DNA of 64,000 nucleotides. Origin: Streptomyces sp. T12. GTDB taxonomy: Bacteria; Actinomycetota; Actinomycetes; Streptomycetales; Streptomycetaceae. The notes beneath the pieces are model-generated. The model made no database searches. It worked only from the letters and a program-made list of their open reading frames with translations, and had not been told where the DNA came from. The stretch is taken from contig NZ_CP117866.1 of the NCBI RefSeq assembly GCF_028736035.1, positions 4,836,001 to 4,900,000 on the forward strand, written 5' to 3'. Shown one piece after another: positions 42,615 through 49,998 of the stretch (positions are counted from its first letter, which is position 1; each line of letters opens with the position of its first letter). The position numbers and the translations under genes are program-made.

Positions 42615-43990
42615 TGACCGACATAGCGACGCTTCTGGAGGTGGGTGGTCCTGTCGCCGCGCTCGGCGGTGGGGCTGCCTACGCCCGGGCCAAGCACCCC
42701 GGGATCTACTGGTCGACGGTCGGCCTGCCGATGTCCACAGCTCGGCTGCTCAGCTCGTACGGCTCGGTCATGGAAGCCTGCGGCCTGACCGTGGCGCCCT
42801 CCCGGCTCCGGGTGCTGGCGGTCAAGGCCACCACCCGCCGCGAGGTCCGTCCCGTCCCGCCGCGTCGCGGCATCATCCGCCCAACCATGACCGGGCTACG
42901 ACTCCGCCTGCGACTGGCCCCGGGGCAGGAACCCGCTGACGTCGCCGCCTCCGCCGAACGGCTGAGGCACGCCTGGGGAGTTCACGCCGTCTACGTCACC
43001 ACGATCAAGCCCGGCGTTGTCGAGCTTCGGCTCGTCGGCTTCGACGTACTCCGGCGGGTCCGCATGCCGCGCAAGACCACGACGGAGTTCCTGAGGGTGC
43101 CGGTCGCCCTCAGAGAGGACGCCACCCCCTTCGTGCGCGACTACCGCACCGTCCCGCACCAACTCACCCTCGGAGCAACGCTCTCCGGCAAGTCCATGTA
43201 CCTGCGCCATCTGGTGGCCGGACTCGCCCGACAGCCCGTCGCCCTGGTCGGCATCGACTGCAAGCGCGGCGTCGAACTGGCCCCCTTCGCGCCACGTCTT
43301 TCGGCGCTCGCCACCGACCCTGACCAGGCCGCCGACCTGCTGCCCGTGCTCATCAAGGAAATGGAGGACCGATACGACCTGATCAAGGCCCGACAGGGCA
43401 TCGCCCCGAGTACACCGGACGAGGAGATCACCTCCGACATCTGGGGCCTGCCCGAGCACGAACGCCCGGTCCCCATCGTGCTGTTCGTCGACGAAGTGGC
43501 CGAACTCTTCCTCGTCGCCACGCGCAAGGACGAGGAACGCCGGGACGAGATGGTCACCCAGCTCATCCGCCTCGCCCAGCTAGGCCGCGCGGCCGGTATC
43601 TACCTGGAGGTCTGCGGACAGCGCTTCGGCGCTGAACTCGGCAAGGGCGCCACCATGCTCCGGGCCCAGCTCACCGGCCGAGTCTGCCACCGCGTCAACG
43701 ACGAAGCCTCCGCCAAGATGGCCCTCGGCGACATCGCACCCGAAGCGGTCGCCGCCGCCTGCGCCATCGCGCCCGAACGACCTGGCCTGGCCGTCGCCGG
43801 TGATACCTCCGGGGGCTGGTCCCGCATCCGCACGCCCTACCTCTCTCTCGGCGATGCCGCCGAGATCTGCCAGGAATCGGCCCACCTGACGCCGCACCTG
43901 CCTGCGCTCAAGCCCTTCCGCCCTTACATCCCCATACGGCCGGTCGACGCCTCGGCGCCGGTCGTCCACCCGCGCCCAGTGACCGACTGA
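42614..43990 (+). CDS. traB: TraB-like FtsK/SpoIIIE DNA translocase for conjugation
   Basis: A 458-residue FtsK-type ATPase. Walker A GATLSGKSMYL (about residues 186-196), Walker B PIVLFVDEVAELF (about 287-299), and the arginine-finger region QLGRAAGIYLEVCGQRFG. Actinomycete TraB proteins form a hexameric pore moving double-stranded DNA between mycelia with no relaxase. It starts on ATG overlapping the upstream stop and leads the transfer operon. Confidence 0.88.
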   Translation: MTDIATLLEVGGPVAALGGGAAYARAKHPGIYWSTVGLPMSTARLLSSYGSVMEACGLTVAPSRLRVLAVKATTRREVRPVPPRRGIIRPTMTGLRLRLRLAPGQEPADVAASAERLRHAWGVHAVYVTTIKPGVVELRLVGFDVLRRVRMPRKTTTEFLRVPVALREDATPFVRDYRTVPHQLTLGATLSGKSMYLRHLVAGLARQPVALVGIDCKRGVELAPFAPRLSALATDPDQAADLLPVLIKEMEDRYDLIKARQGIAPSTPDEEITSDIWGLPEHERPVPIVLFVDEVAELFLVATRKDEERRDEMVTQLIRLAQLGRAAGIYLEVCGQRFGAELGKGATMLRAQLTGRVCHRVNDEASAKMALGDIAPEAVAAACAIAPERPGLAVAGDTSGGWSRIRTPYLSLGDAAEICQESAHLTPHLPALKPFRPYIPIRPVDASAPVVHPRPVTD

Positions 43991-44075
43991 GCCACCGTCC
44001 CTTCCCTCGGCCGGCGTGACCGCCTCGCGCCACGTCCTTACCTCTCCCATGCCTGAATCCGGAAGGAGCCGCAGC

Positions 44076-44690
44076 ATGCGCGCCCAACTGGCCCGTATCG
44101 ATGCGGTGCTCGTCCAAGCCGTCATCGCCGCCGCCCTGTCCTTCGCCCACCTGCACGACATCGCCTCGGCGGCCGGACAAGACGGGTGGAAAGCGTGGGC
44201 CTATCCCATCTCGGTCGACCTGCTGCTCGTCGCGGCCTGGCGCAGGCTGCGGACCGGCGACGCGAAAGCGGCCGGGTGGTGCTGGTTCGTCATTGCCCTC
44301 GCCGCCTCCCTCGGGGCGAACGTCGCCACCGCCGGAATGCTCGACCTGGACGCCGTGCCGGCCTGGCTACGCATCCTCGTCGCGGGCTGGCCCGCGGTCG
44401 CATTCCTCGGCGGCACGCTGCTGGCGCACTCGACACCCACCCTCGCCGAGGAACCAACGGCGGACCAGGAGGAGGACGCCGGTGGTCCCGTGCCCGAGCC
44501 TCCTGCTGAGCAGGACATGAGCCCAACCCCTGCCCCGCCTGTATCCGTCCCGACCGCTCTCGTCGAACACGCCCGCAAGGTCGCCGCCGAGCACCACACC
44601 CGCACCGGCACCCCCATCGACACCCCCACCCTGCGCGCCCGGCTCGGCGTCCCCGCACCCATGGCCGACGCCATCGCCGCCCACCTCTGA
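44076..44690 (+). CDS. SpdB-like DUF2637 membrane protein
   Basis: A 204-residue protein starting MRAQLARIDAVLVQAVIAAA after GGAAGGAG. Four hydrophobic segments (about 10-30, 42-58, 66-88, 96-112) form a DUF2637 membrane part; the cytoplasmic C-terminus is Pro/Glu-rich then basic, with PTALVEHARKVAAEHHTRTG. Spd proteins spread the element inside the recipient mycelium after transfer. Confidence 0.8.
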   Translation: MRAQLARIDAVLVQAVIAAALSFAHLHDIASAAGQDGWKAWAYPISVDLLLVAAWRRLRTGDAKAAGWCWFVIALAASLGANVATAGMLDLDAVPAWLRILVAGWPAVAFLGGTLLAHSTPTLAEEPTADQEEDAGGPVPEPPAEQDMSPTPAPPVSVPTALVEHARKVAAEHHTRTGTPIDTPTLRARLGVPAPMADAIAAHL

Positions 44691-44701
44691 AAGGAGCCCG
44701 C

Positions 44702-44893
44702 ATGACCGCCAACCGCCGCTTCCGCAACGTCACCCGCATCGGCCCCGTCCAGGTCGGCACCGCCTACGACGGTCGCGGCCGTGAGAAGCACACCGCCGCC
44801 TGCACCGCCCCGCGCTGCGGCTTCTCCTCCGACTACGACAGCCGCGCCGCCGCCGAACTGGCCGCCCGCACCCACCGCTGCCCCGTCCGCTGA
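44702..44893 (+). CDS. mobile element transfer protein (small, Cys-containing)
   Basis: A 63-residue protein MTANRRFRNVTRIGPVQVGT... with CTAPRCGFSSDYDS and a C-terminal HRCPVR. The CxxxxC...C pattern may form a zinc knuckle. Small proteins like this lie between SpdB and RepSA genes in most AICEs. Spaced 11 bases after the previous gene, so in the same operon. Confidence 0.7.
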   Translation: MTANRRFRNVTRIGPVQVGTAYDGRGREKHTAACTAPRCGFSSDYDSRAAAELAARTHRCPVR

Positions 44894-44908
44894 AAGGACC
44901 CGCACCCC

Positions 44909-45103
44909 GTGACCCTCAGCCTGCCGCTCGTCCTCGTCCTCGGATTCTTCGCCTGGGGAGCGGTCAAGTTCCTCGGCGTCCGCACCTGGATCGTCGTCCT
45001 GGTCGCCCTCTTCGGCTTCTGGCTCTCGCACACCTTCATGGCCCCGGCCATCGAGTCCGGCACGCGATCCGGCGTGGACGTCATAAACGGCTCACACGAC
45101 TAG
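44909..45103 (+). CDS. small membrane protein of the spread operon
   Basis: A 64-residue protein from GTG (MTLSLPLVLVLGFFAWGAVK...) with two hydrophobic segments (3-20 and 27-45). Good AAAGGA site. Expected to be an accessory spread protein. It ends beside the fifth operator. Confidence 0.65.
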   Translation: MTLSLPLVLVLGFFAWGAVKFLGVRTWIVVLVALFGFWLSHTFMAPAIESGTRSGVDVINGSHD

Positions 45104-45113
45104 ACGAGTAGAT
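45095..45113 (+). promoter_or_regulatory. GntR operator, copy 5
   Basis: CACGACTAGACGAGTAGATA directly before the ribosome binding site of the SpdD-like gene; shares TAGACGAGTAGAT with copy 4. Confidence 0.7.
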
Positions 45114-45128
45114 AAGGAGAACTCCGCC

Positions 45129-45374
45129 GTGTTCCTGCCCAAGTACCCCGACAGCCCCACTCCCCCGCCCGTGCACACCCACGCCCCCGCAGACCCCGCC
45201 CCGGTACAGCGCACGCTCCCTCAGGTCTCCATCAGCACCGGCGCGATAGCGACCGTGATCGTCGGCGGAGTCGTACTGACCGCGCTCCTGGCCGCCGTCG
45301 CCGTCACGGCCATCTCCGTAGCCGTCGCCGCCGTGGTCCTGCGCTCCATGCTCCGCGACCAACACCGGCGCTGA
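45129..45374 (+). CDS. SpdD-like protein
   Basis: An 81-residue protein from GTG: a Pro-rich N-terminus (MFLPKYPDSPTPPPVHTHAP) then one long hydrophobic segment IATVIVGGVVLTALLAAVAV and a basic end. This MFLPKYP... start is typical of SpdD proteins in Streptomyces elements. Its own operator suggests that it begins a second transcript including rep, xis and int. Confidence 0.75.
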   Translation: MFLPKYPDSPTPPPVHTHAPADPAPVQRTLPQVSISTGAIATVIVGGVVLTALLAAVAVTAISVAVAAVVLRSMLRDQHRR

Positions 45375-45471
45375 AGGCGCCCGGCTCCCGGGGCGGCTCG
45401 ACACGACCAAGCATCCGCCGCCCCGGGAGTCCGTCACTCCTGACCGAGCCAGCCAGAAGGAGAGAGCCATC

Positions 45472-46827
45472 CTGTCCCGCGCCACCCCGGCCCCACTCCC
45501 GGAACTCGCCAAGCTCGCCTCGCACGGCACCCTGCCAGGTATCCTCCGCCAGCTCTCCAGCCTCGGAGGCTGTACCAACCCCATCCGACTCGACGGCCAC
45601 CGCACCGAATACGACGTCAACACCCGCACCGGCGAGATCGGCAACGTCCTCCACCGCCTCGACTCCTCGACCCTCCCCACCGGCCACCTCCTCGTACGCT
45701 GCAACAACCGCCGGACGACCCGCTGCGCGGCCTGCGCAGAGGTCTACCGTCGCGACACCTTCCACCTGATCACCTCCGGCCTGCGCGGTGGCAAGGGCAC
45801 CCCGGAACGCGTCGCCGCCCACCCCCGCGTCTTCGCCACCTTCACCGCACCGAGCTTCGGCCCGGTCCACAACCGCCCCACCGGCCCGGCCGGTTCAGTC
45901 CGCCGATGCCGCTGCGGCACCCATCACGACCAGGACGACGACGCACTCGGTACCCCGCTCGACCCCGACACCTACGACTACGAAGCCGCCGTCCTCTGGA
46001 ACGCCCACGCCGGACCGCTCTGGCGTCGCTTCTCGACCTACCTGCGCCGAGAGGTAGCCAAGCGCGCCGGCCTCACACAACGCGCCTTCCGCCAGTACGC
46101 CCGGGTGTCCTTCGCCAAGGTCGCCGAGTACCAGAAGCGCGGCGCTGTCCACTTCCACGCGGTTATCCGGATCGACGGCCCCGAGGGCGGCAACACTGCG
46201 CCGCCCGCCTGGGCAACCGCCGAGCTGCTCACCGACGCCATCCGCACTGCCGCTGCCCACGTTCGTGTGGACGGCCCGATTGTCGACGGCCGCCCGCACG
46301 GCTTCACCTTCGGCCGTCAGCTCGATGTCCGCACCATCCGCAGTGCCGACCTCGATGGCGGCCAGGAACTCACCGAGCGGGCTGTCGCCGCCTACATCGC
46401 CAAGTACGCGACCAAGGGCGCCGAGACCACCACGGGAGCTCTCGACCGCCCGCTGAAGTTCCTCGCCGAACTCGCCCAGCTCGACATCAGCGACCACGCC
46501 CGTCGGCTGATCCGAACCGCCTGGACCCTCGGTGCACGCAAGGACCTGGAACGCCTCCGCCTGCGCGCATGGGCCCACATGCTCGGCTTCCGCGGCCACT
46601 TCTCCACCAAGTCCCGCCGCTACTCCACCACCCTCGGCGCCCTCCGCAGCGCCCGCGCCGAATGGCGACGAGCCCAAGCCGCCGCCCCCAACGGTCCGGA
46701 GCACGACACGACATACGTCCTCGCGCACTGGGTCTTCGCCGGAACCGGCCTCTCCGACACCGAAGCCTGGCTTGCCGAATCCCTCGAACCCGCCCCCGGA
46801 ACAGAAGGAGAGCCCACCCGTGGGTAA
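45472..46827 (+). CDS. repSA: RepSA-type replication initiator with a non-canonical start
   Basis: About 451 residues when read from a CTG at 45472. The frame is open from 45322 but contains no ATG, GTG or TTG before an internal GTG at 46105, which would delete the N-terminal 211 residues. A strong AGAAGGAGAG at 45455-45464 points to CTG 45472 or ATC 45469. Conserved parts upstream of 46105 include RCNNRRTTRCAACAEVYRRD (Cys pair) and RRCRCGTHH; downstream GAVHFHAVIRIDG (His-x-His metal site) and YIAKYATKGAE are as in RepSA proteins that replicate the excised circle by rolling circle. Confidence 0.78.
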   Translation: MSRATPAPLPELAKLASHGTLPGILRQLSSLGGCTNPIRLDGHRTEYDVNTRTGEIGNVLHRLDSSTLPTGHLLVRCNNRRTTRCAACAEVYRRDTFHLITSGLRGGKGTPERVAAHPRVFATFTAPSFGPVHNRPTGPAGSVRRCRCGTHHDQDDDALGTPLDPDTYDYEAAVLWNAHAGPLWRRFSTYLRREVAKRAGLTQRAFRQYARVSFAKVAEYQKRGAVHFHAVIRIDGPEGGNTAPPAWATAELLTDAIRTAAAHVRVDGPIVDGRPHGFTFGRQLDVRTIRSADLDGGQELTERAVAAYIAKYATKGAETTTGALDRPLKFLAELAQLDISDHARRLIRTAWTLGARKDLERLRLRAWAHMLGFRGHFSTKSRRYSTTLGALRSARAEWRRAQAAAPNGPEHDTTYVLAHWVFAGTGLSDTEAWLAESLEPAPGTEGEPTRG

Positions 46828-47056
46828 CCGACGCCTCGCGGTCGCGGAAACGGCCGACGTACCGCGTGCTCTGCCTTCGCGGTACCTGACTCCTCTGGAC
46901 GTTGCCGAGATCCTGGGCGTGCCGGTCGAGACGGTCTACCAGTGGCGCCGGAAGCGCACTGGGCCGCGTGGCTTCCGGGTTGGCCGGCATCTGCGCTACG
47001 ACCCCGTGGACGTTCGGGCCTGGGTCGAGTCCCTGATGGAAGGGGCTGCTGCCTGA
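46820..47056 (+). CDS. xis: excisionase, MerR-type helix-turn-helix
   Basis: A 78-residue protein from GTG 46820, overlapping rep by 8 bases (MGNRRLAVAETADVPRALPS...). YLTPLDVAEILGVPVETVYQ and WRRKRTGPRGFRVGRHLRYD form the winged HTH of Xis proteins. With Int it directs excision. Its stop overlaps the int ATG, so expression is coupled. Confidence 0.85.
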   Translation: MGNRRLAVAETADVPRALPSRYLTPLDVAEILGVPVETVYQWRRKRTGPRGFRVGRHLRYDPVDVRAWVESLMEGAAA

Positions 47057-48315
47057 TGGCCGGGCACATCCAAGACCGCTGGTACAGAACGGAGCCCGGG
47101 CCGGACGGGAAGGATCGCAAGGTCAGGACGGAGCGGTACGGCACGGGGCTTCGTTACCGGGCTCGGTACGTCGGACCGGACGGTACGGAGAAGTCGAAGA
47201 GCTTCCCGGATCGGCAGAAGCGGCTCGCTGAACAGTGGCTGGCGCACACCGAGGCGGACATGGCTCGCGGGCAGTACATCGACCCGCGTGCGGCTCGGAT
47301 CACCTTCGAGCAGTACGCCGAGAAGTGGGTGACGCACGCGCCGGACCCGAACACCCAGGCGTCGATGGAGTCGCAGCTTCGGCTGCACGCCTTCCCCTAC
47401 TTGGGGTCGCGTCCGCTCGGTTCCTTCCAGCCTGCTCACATCCGTGACTGGGTGGGACAGCTTCAAGAGAACGGCGTCCGGGGCTCGTACGCCCGGACGA
47501 TCTACTCCAACGTGCGGGCAGCGCTCAGTGCGGCCGTGGACGACGGGCACCTCCCCCGGAATCCGTGTGCTGCTCGCTCGGTCCGGCCGCCGACGGTGGA
47601 TGCCAAGCGGATCGTTCCCTGGACGCCGGAACGGGTCTTCGCCGTCCAGGCCGCCATGCCTGAGCGGTACCAACCCATGGTTGATCTGGGCGGCGGCTGC
47701 GGGCTTCGCCAGGGAGAGATCCTCGGCGTCGCCGATGACGCGATCGACTTCGAGTCGGACACGCTCCACGTGGTCCAGCAACTGAAGCTGAGCCGGAGCA
47801 AGGCCGTGTTCGCTCCGCCCAAGGGCGGCAAGCTGCGGGACGTACCGCTTCCTGGGCCGGTCGCCGATGCGCTGCGGGAGCACATGAAGCGGTTCCCGCC
47901 GGTCGAGATCACCTTGCCGTGGAAGGTGGCGGACGGGCCTCCAGTGACCAAGCGGCTGATCTTCACCGGGCCTCGTGGTGGGCACGTCTGGCGTACGTCC
48001 CTCAACGAGGAGGTGTGGAAGCGGGCACTCGCCTCGGCTGGGGTGATCCCCGAGCGGAAGCCGGGCGAGTCGTATGCCGAGTCCCGCGAGAACGGTATGC
48101 ACGCGCTCCGCCACTTCTACGCCTCGGTGCTCCTGGACGCCGGAGAGAACATCAAGGCCCTCGCCGAGTACCTCGGCCACTCGGATCCAGGCCTGACGCT
48201 CCGCGTGTACGCGCACCTCATGCCTTCCAGCCAGGAGCGTACGCGGAAGGCAATTGCAAGCACTTACGAAAAAACGATGCACTCAGGGGCTAAACAAGGA
48301 AAGCGCAAAGCATAA
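47056..48315 (+). CDS. int: site-specific tyrosine integrase
   Basis: A 419-residue tyrosine recombinase. Arm-type N-terminal region, SAM-like core-binding domain (ITFEQYAEKWVTHAPDPNTQ ...) and catalytic domain with Arg in GCGLRQGEIL (about 217), HxxR in MHALRHFYAS (about 349-352), His/Trp-position GHSDP and nucleophile Tyr in LRVYAHLMP (about 384). It sits next to the right attachment site, as usual, and is the last gene of the element's main operon. Confidence 0.92.
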   Translation: MAGHIQDRWYRTEPGPDGKDRKVRTERYGTGLRYRARYVGPDGTEKSKSFPDRQKRLAEQWLAHTEADMARGQYIDPRAARITFEQYAEKWVTHAPDPNTQASMESQLRLHAFPYLGSRPLGSFQPAHIRDWVGQLQENGVRGSYARTIYSNVRAALSAAVDDGHLPRNPCAARSVRPPTVDAKRIVPWTPERVFAVQAAMPERYQPMVDLGGGCGLRQGEILGVADDAIDFESDTLHVVQQLKLSRSKAVFAPPKGGKLRDVPLPGPVADALREHMKRFPPVEITLPWKVADGPPVTKRLIFTGPRGGHVWRTSLNEEVWKRALASAGVIPERKPGESYAESRENGMHALRHFYASVLLDAGENIKALAEYLGHSDPGLTLRVYAHLMPSSQERTRKAIASTYEKTMHSGAKQGKRKA

Positions 48316-48403
48316 GCCGGAAAGCGCAACCTGGACGCTTAGCCGGAAAGCCAAACCGGAGAGCTAAGCGGGAAAGCCAAGTCGGACAGCTAAACGACTA
48401 ACG
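48313..48403. repeat. 26-bp direct repeats after int
   Basis: TAAGCCGGAAAGC at 48313, TTAGCCGGAAAGC at 48339, TAAGCGGGAAAGC at 48365 and a degenerate TAAACGACTAACG at 48391: exactly 26 bases apart. Placed between int and the right end, they are good candidates for integrase arm-type sites or iterons. Confidence 0.8.
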
Positions 48404-48825
48404 AATCGCTTCTCTCACAAGGAAAAAGGGTCCCTTACTAACCTGCGACAGCAACACCCCGGAGAACAGGGCGACACAAGGTGATACAGGACAGCACCAG
48501 ACAGCAGGGTGCGACACCAGGCAGGATGGAGCGGCATGGTGCGGCACAGGGCGACACGGAGCGGAACGAGGCGACTCCTGGAAAGATTGGAGAGTCTGGA
48601 AAGTATCCAAGGAATGTTGGAGTTCCGTAGCTGCCCACGATCGTGGGCAATCCGTCCACGCAAGCAAGCAAGGCGGCCTTTAGCTGCACGTTTGTCTGGC
48701 GCGTGATGACTATGGGAAAGTTCCAGCGGCATGCGAATGCCGCCCGGCCAGGGGCGGCATTCGTCTCCATTGCCACGTCCCAGAAATCACCTTGCCAAGT
48801 GAACCGAGCACAGCTGGAGCGCCCC
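48404..48825. other. non-coding right-end region of the element
   Basis: About 420 bases of lower GC with no supported gene. It is rich in a loosely repeated GGGCGACAC/GGTGCGACACC motif (48471-48590). A role in excision or replication is possible. Confidence 0.5.
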
Positions 48826-49005
48826 ATGGTCCCACGCATCGGCGTGACCGTCGACATCCACCCCCGCGATCTGCCGATCGTGCTCATCGGCACAGCCGGT
48901 GGTGCGCTCGCCCTCTGGGCCGACGCTCCCGCAGAGATCGCCGTCCCCGTGGCGCTCCTGATCGTCCTCGATATCCGCGTCCGGCGCTGGCGTCGTCACA
49001 CCTGA
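48826..49005 (+). CDS. putative small membrane protein
   Basis: A 59-residue frame, MVPRIGVTVDIHPRDLPIVL..., with one hydrophobic span DLPIVLIGTAGGALALWA and a second AVPVALLIVLDI, ending RRWRRHT. No clear ribosome binding site; may be a real element gene or chance. Confidence 0.4.
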   Translation: MVPRIGVTVDIHPRDLPIVLIGTAGGALALWADAPAEIAVPVALLIVLDIRVRRWRRHT

Positions 49006-49034
49006 CGGCCCAGAGACGGCCCGACCCCACCAAA

Positions 49035-49073
49035 AAGCCCCCGACCTGCCAAGAAACCGCAGGTCGGGGGCTT
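49035..49073 (-). terminator. terminator downstream of gpmA
   Basis: A perfect 15-bp stem (AAGCCCCCGACCTGC and complement) 13 bases beyond the gpmA stop. Because it lies inside the element-side junction, it would be supplied by the element. Confidence 0.85.
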
Positions 49074-49085
49074 ACTGGCGTCGAG

Positions 49086-49847
49086 TTACTTCTTCTTGCC
49101 CTGGTTCTTGACCGCCTCGATGGCCGCCGCAGCAGCCTCCGGGTCCAGGTACTTCCCGCCCGGCGTCACCGGCTTGAAGTCGGCGTCGAGCTCGTAGTAC
49201 AGGGGGATGCCCGTCGGGATGTTCAGGCCCGCGATGTCGGCGTCGGAGATGCCGTCGAGGTGCTTGACGAGGGCGCGGAGGCTGTTGCCGTGGGCGGCGA
49301 CGAGGACCGTGCGGCCGGACAGGAGGTCCGGGACGATGCCGTCGTACCAGTACGGGAGCATGCGGACGACTACGTCCTTCAGGCACTCCGTGCGGGGCCG
49401 CAGCTCCGGGGGGATGGAGGAGTAGCGCGGGTCGTCCGACTGGGAGAACTCCGTGCCGTCCTCGAGCGGGGGCGGCGGGGTGTCGTACGAGCGGCGCCAC
49501 AGCATGAACTGCTCCTCGCCGAACTCGGCCAGGGTCTGCGCCTTGTCCTTGCCCTGGAGGGCGCCGTAGTGGCGCTCGTTCAGGCGCCACGAGCGGTGGA
49601 CGGGGATCCAGTGGCGGTCCGCCGACTCCAGCGCCAGCTGCGCCGTGCGGATGGCGCGCTTCTGGAGGGACGTGTGGACCACGTCGGGGAGGAGGTCGGC
49701 GTCCTTCAGGAGCTCGCCGCCGCGGACTGCCTCCTTCTCGCCCTTCTCGTTGAGGTTGACGTCCACCCAGCCGGTGAACAGGTTCTTCGCGTTCCATTCG
49801 CTCTCGCCGTGGCGGAGGAGGATCAGCTTGTACGGTGCGTCGGCCAT
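49086..49847 (-). CDS. gpmA: 2,3-bisphosphoglycerate-dependent phosphoglycerate mutase
   Basis: A 253-residue mutase: [10 protein letters not shown] with the phosphorylated His (about residue 12), [23 protein letters not shown] with the catalytic Glu, and [12 protein letters not shown] with the second His. It ends NQGKKK. Interconverts 3- and 2-phosphoglycerate in glycolysis. The last five codons coincide with the attachment core, so the element reconstitutes its C-terminus and provides the terminator; the enzyme is intact. Confidence 0.95.
   Translation of the reverse strand: MADAPYKLILLRHGESEWNAKNLFTGWVDVNLNEKGEKEAVRGGELLKDADLLPDVVHTSLQKRAIRTAQLALESADRHWIPVHRSWRLNERHYGALQGKDKAQTLAEFGEEQFMLWRRSYDTPPPPLEDGTEFSQSDDPRYSSIPPELRPRTECLKDVVVRMLPYWYDGIVPDLLSGRTVLVAAHGNSLRALVKHLDGISDADIAGLNIPTGIPLYYELDADFKPVTPGGKYLDPEAAAAAIEAVKNQGKKK
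49087..49104. repeat. right attachment site (attR) core within gpmA
   Basis: TACTTCTTCTTGCCCTGG, the last codons of gpmA, repeated exactly at 33675-33692. Confidence 0.75.
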
Positions 49848-49998
49848 GCCTCAGAGCGTAATCCACGCTTTCGCCCCCTCGCGTGGCTGCCCGAAGGCCG
49901 GACAGTTGACGGCATCTGTTAATTGAGTGGCCGACGTGGAGTGGATCTCCGTAAGTTGTGAGCGTCGCCTGAGCCGCTTACATCCGTGGGGGATCCCG

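Larger units (their letters stand above)
33675..49104. mobile_element. pSAM2-type AICE integrated at the 3' end of gpmA
   Basis: A 15.4-kb segment bounded by 18-bp direct repeats and containing, left to right, cargo (33.8-40.7 kb), Nudix, GntR regulator, TraB-like translocase, Spd proteins, RepSA-type initiator, Xis and tyrosine integrase next to the right end. This gene set and order define actinomycete integrative and conjugative elements. Double-stranded DNA transfer by TraB and excision by Int/Xis are expected. Cargo genes at 35-37.5 kb have clearly lower GC than the chromosome. An IS481 insertion lies inside. Confidence 0.85.

Noticed and set aside
46105..46827. A 240-residue replication protein starting at the internal GTG 46105
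   Set aside because: RepSA-like coding continues 211 codons upstream in frame behind a strong ribosome binding site, so this start would give a truncated protein.
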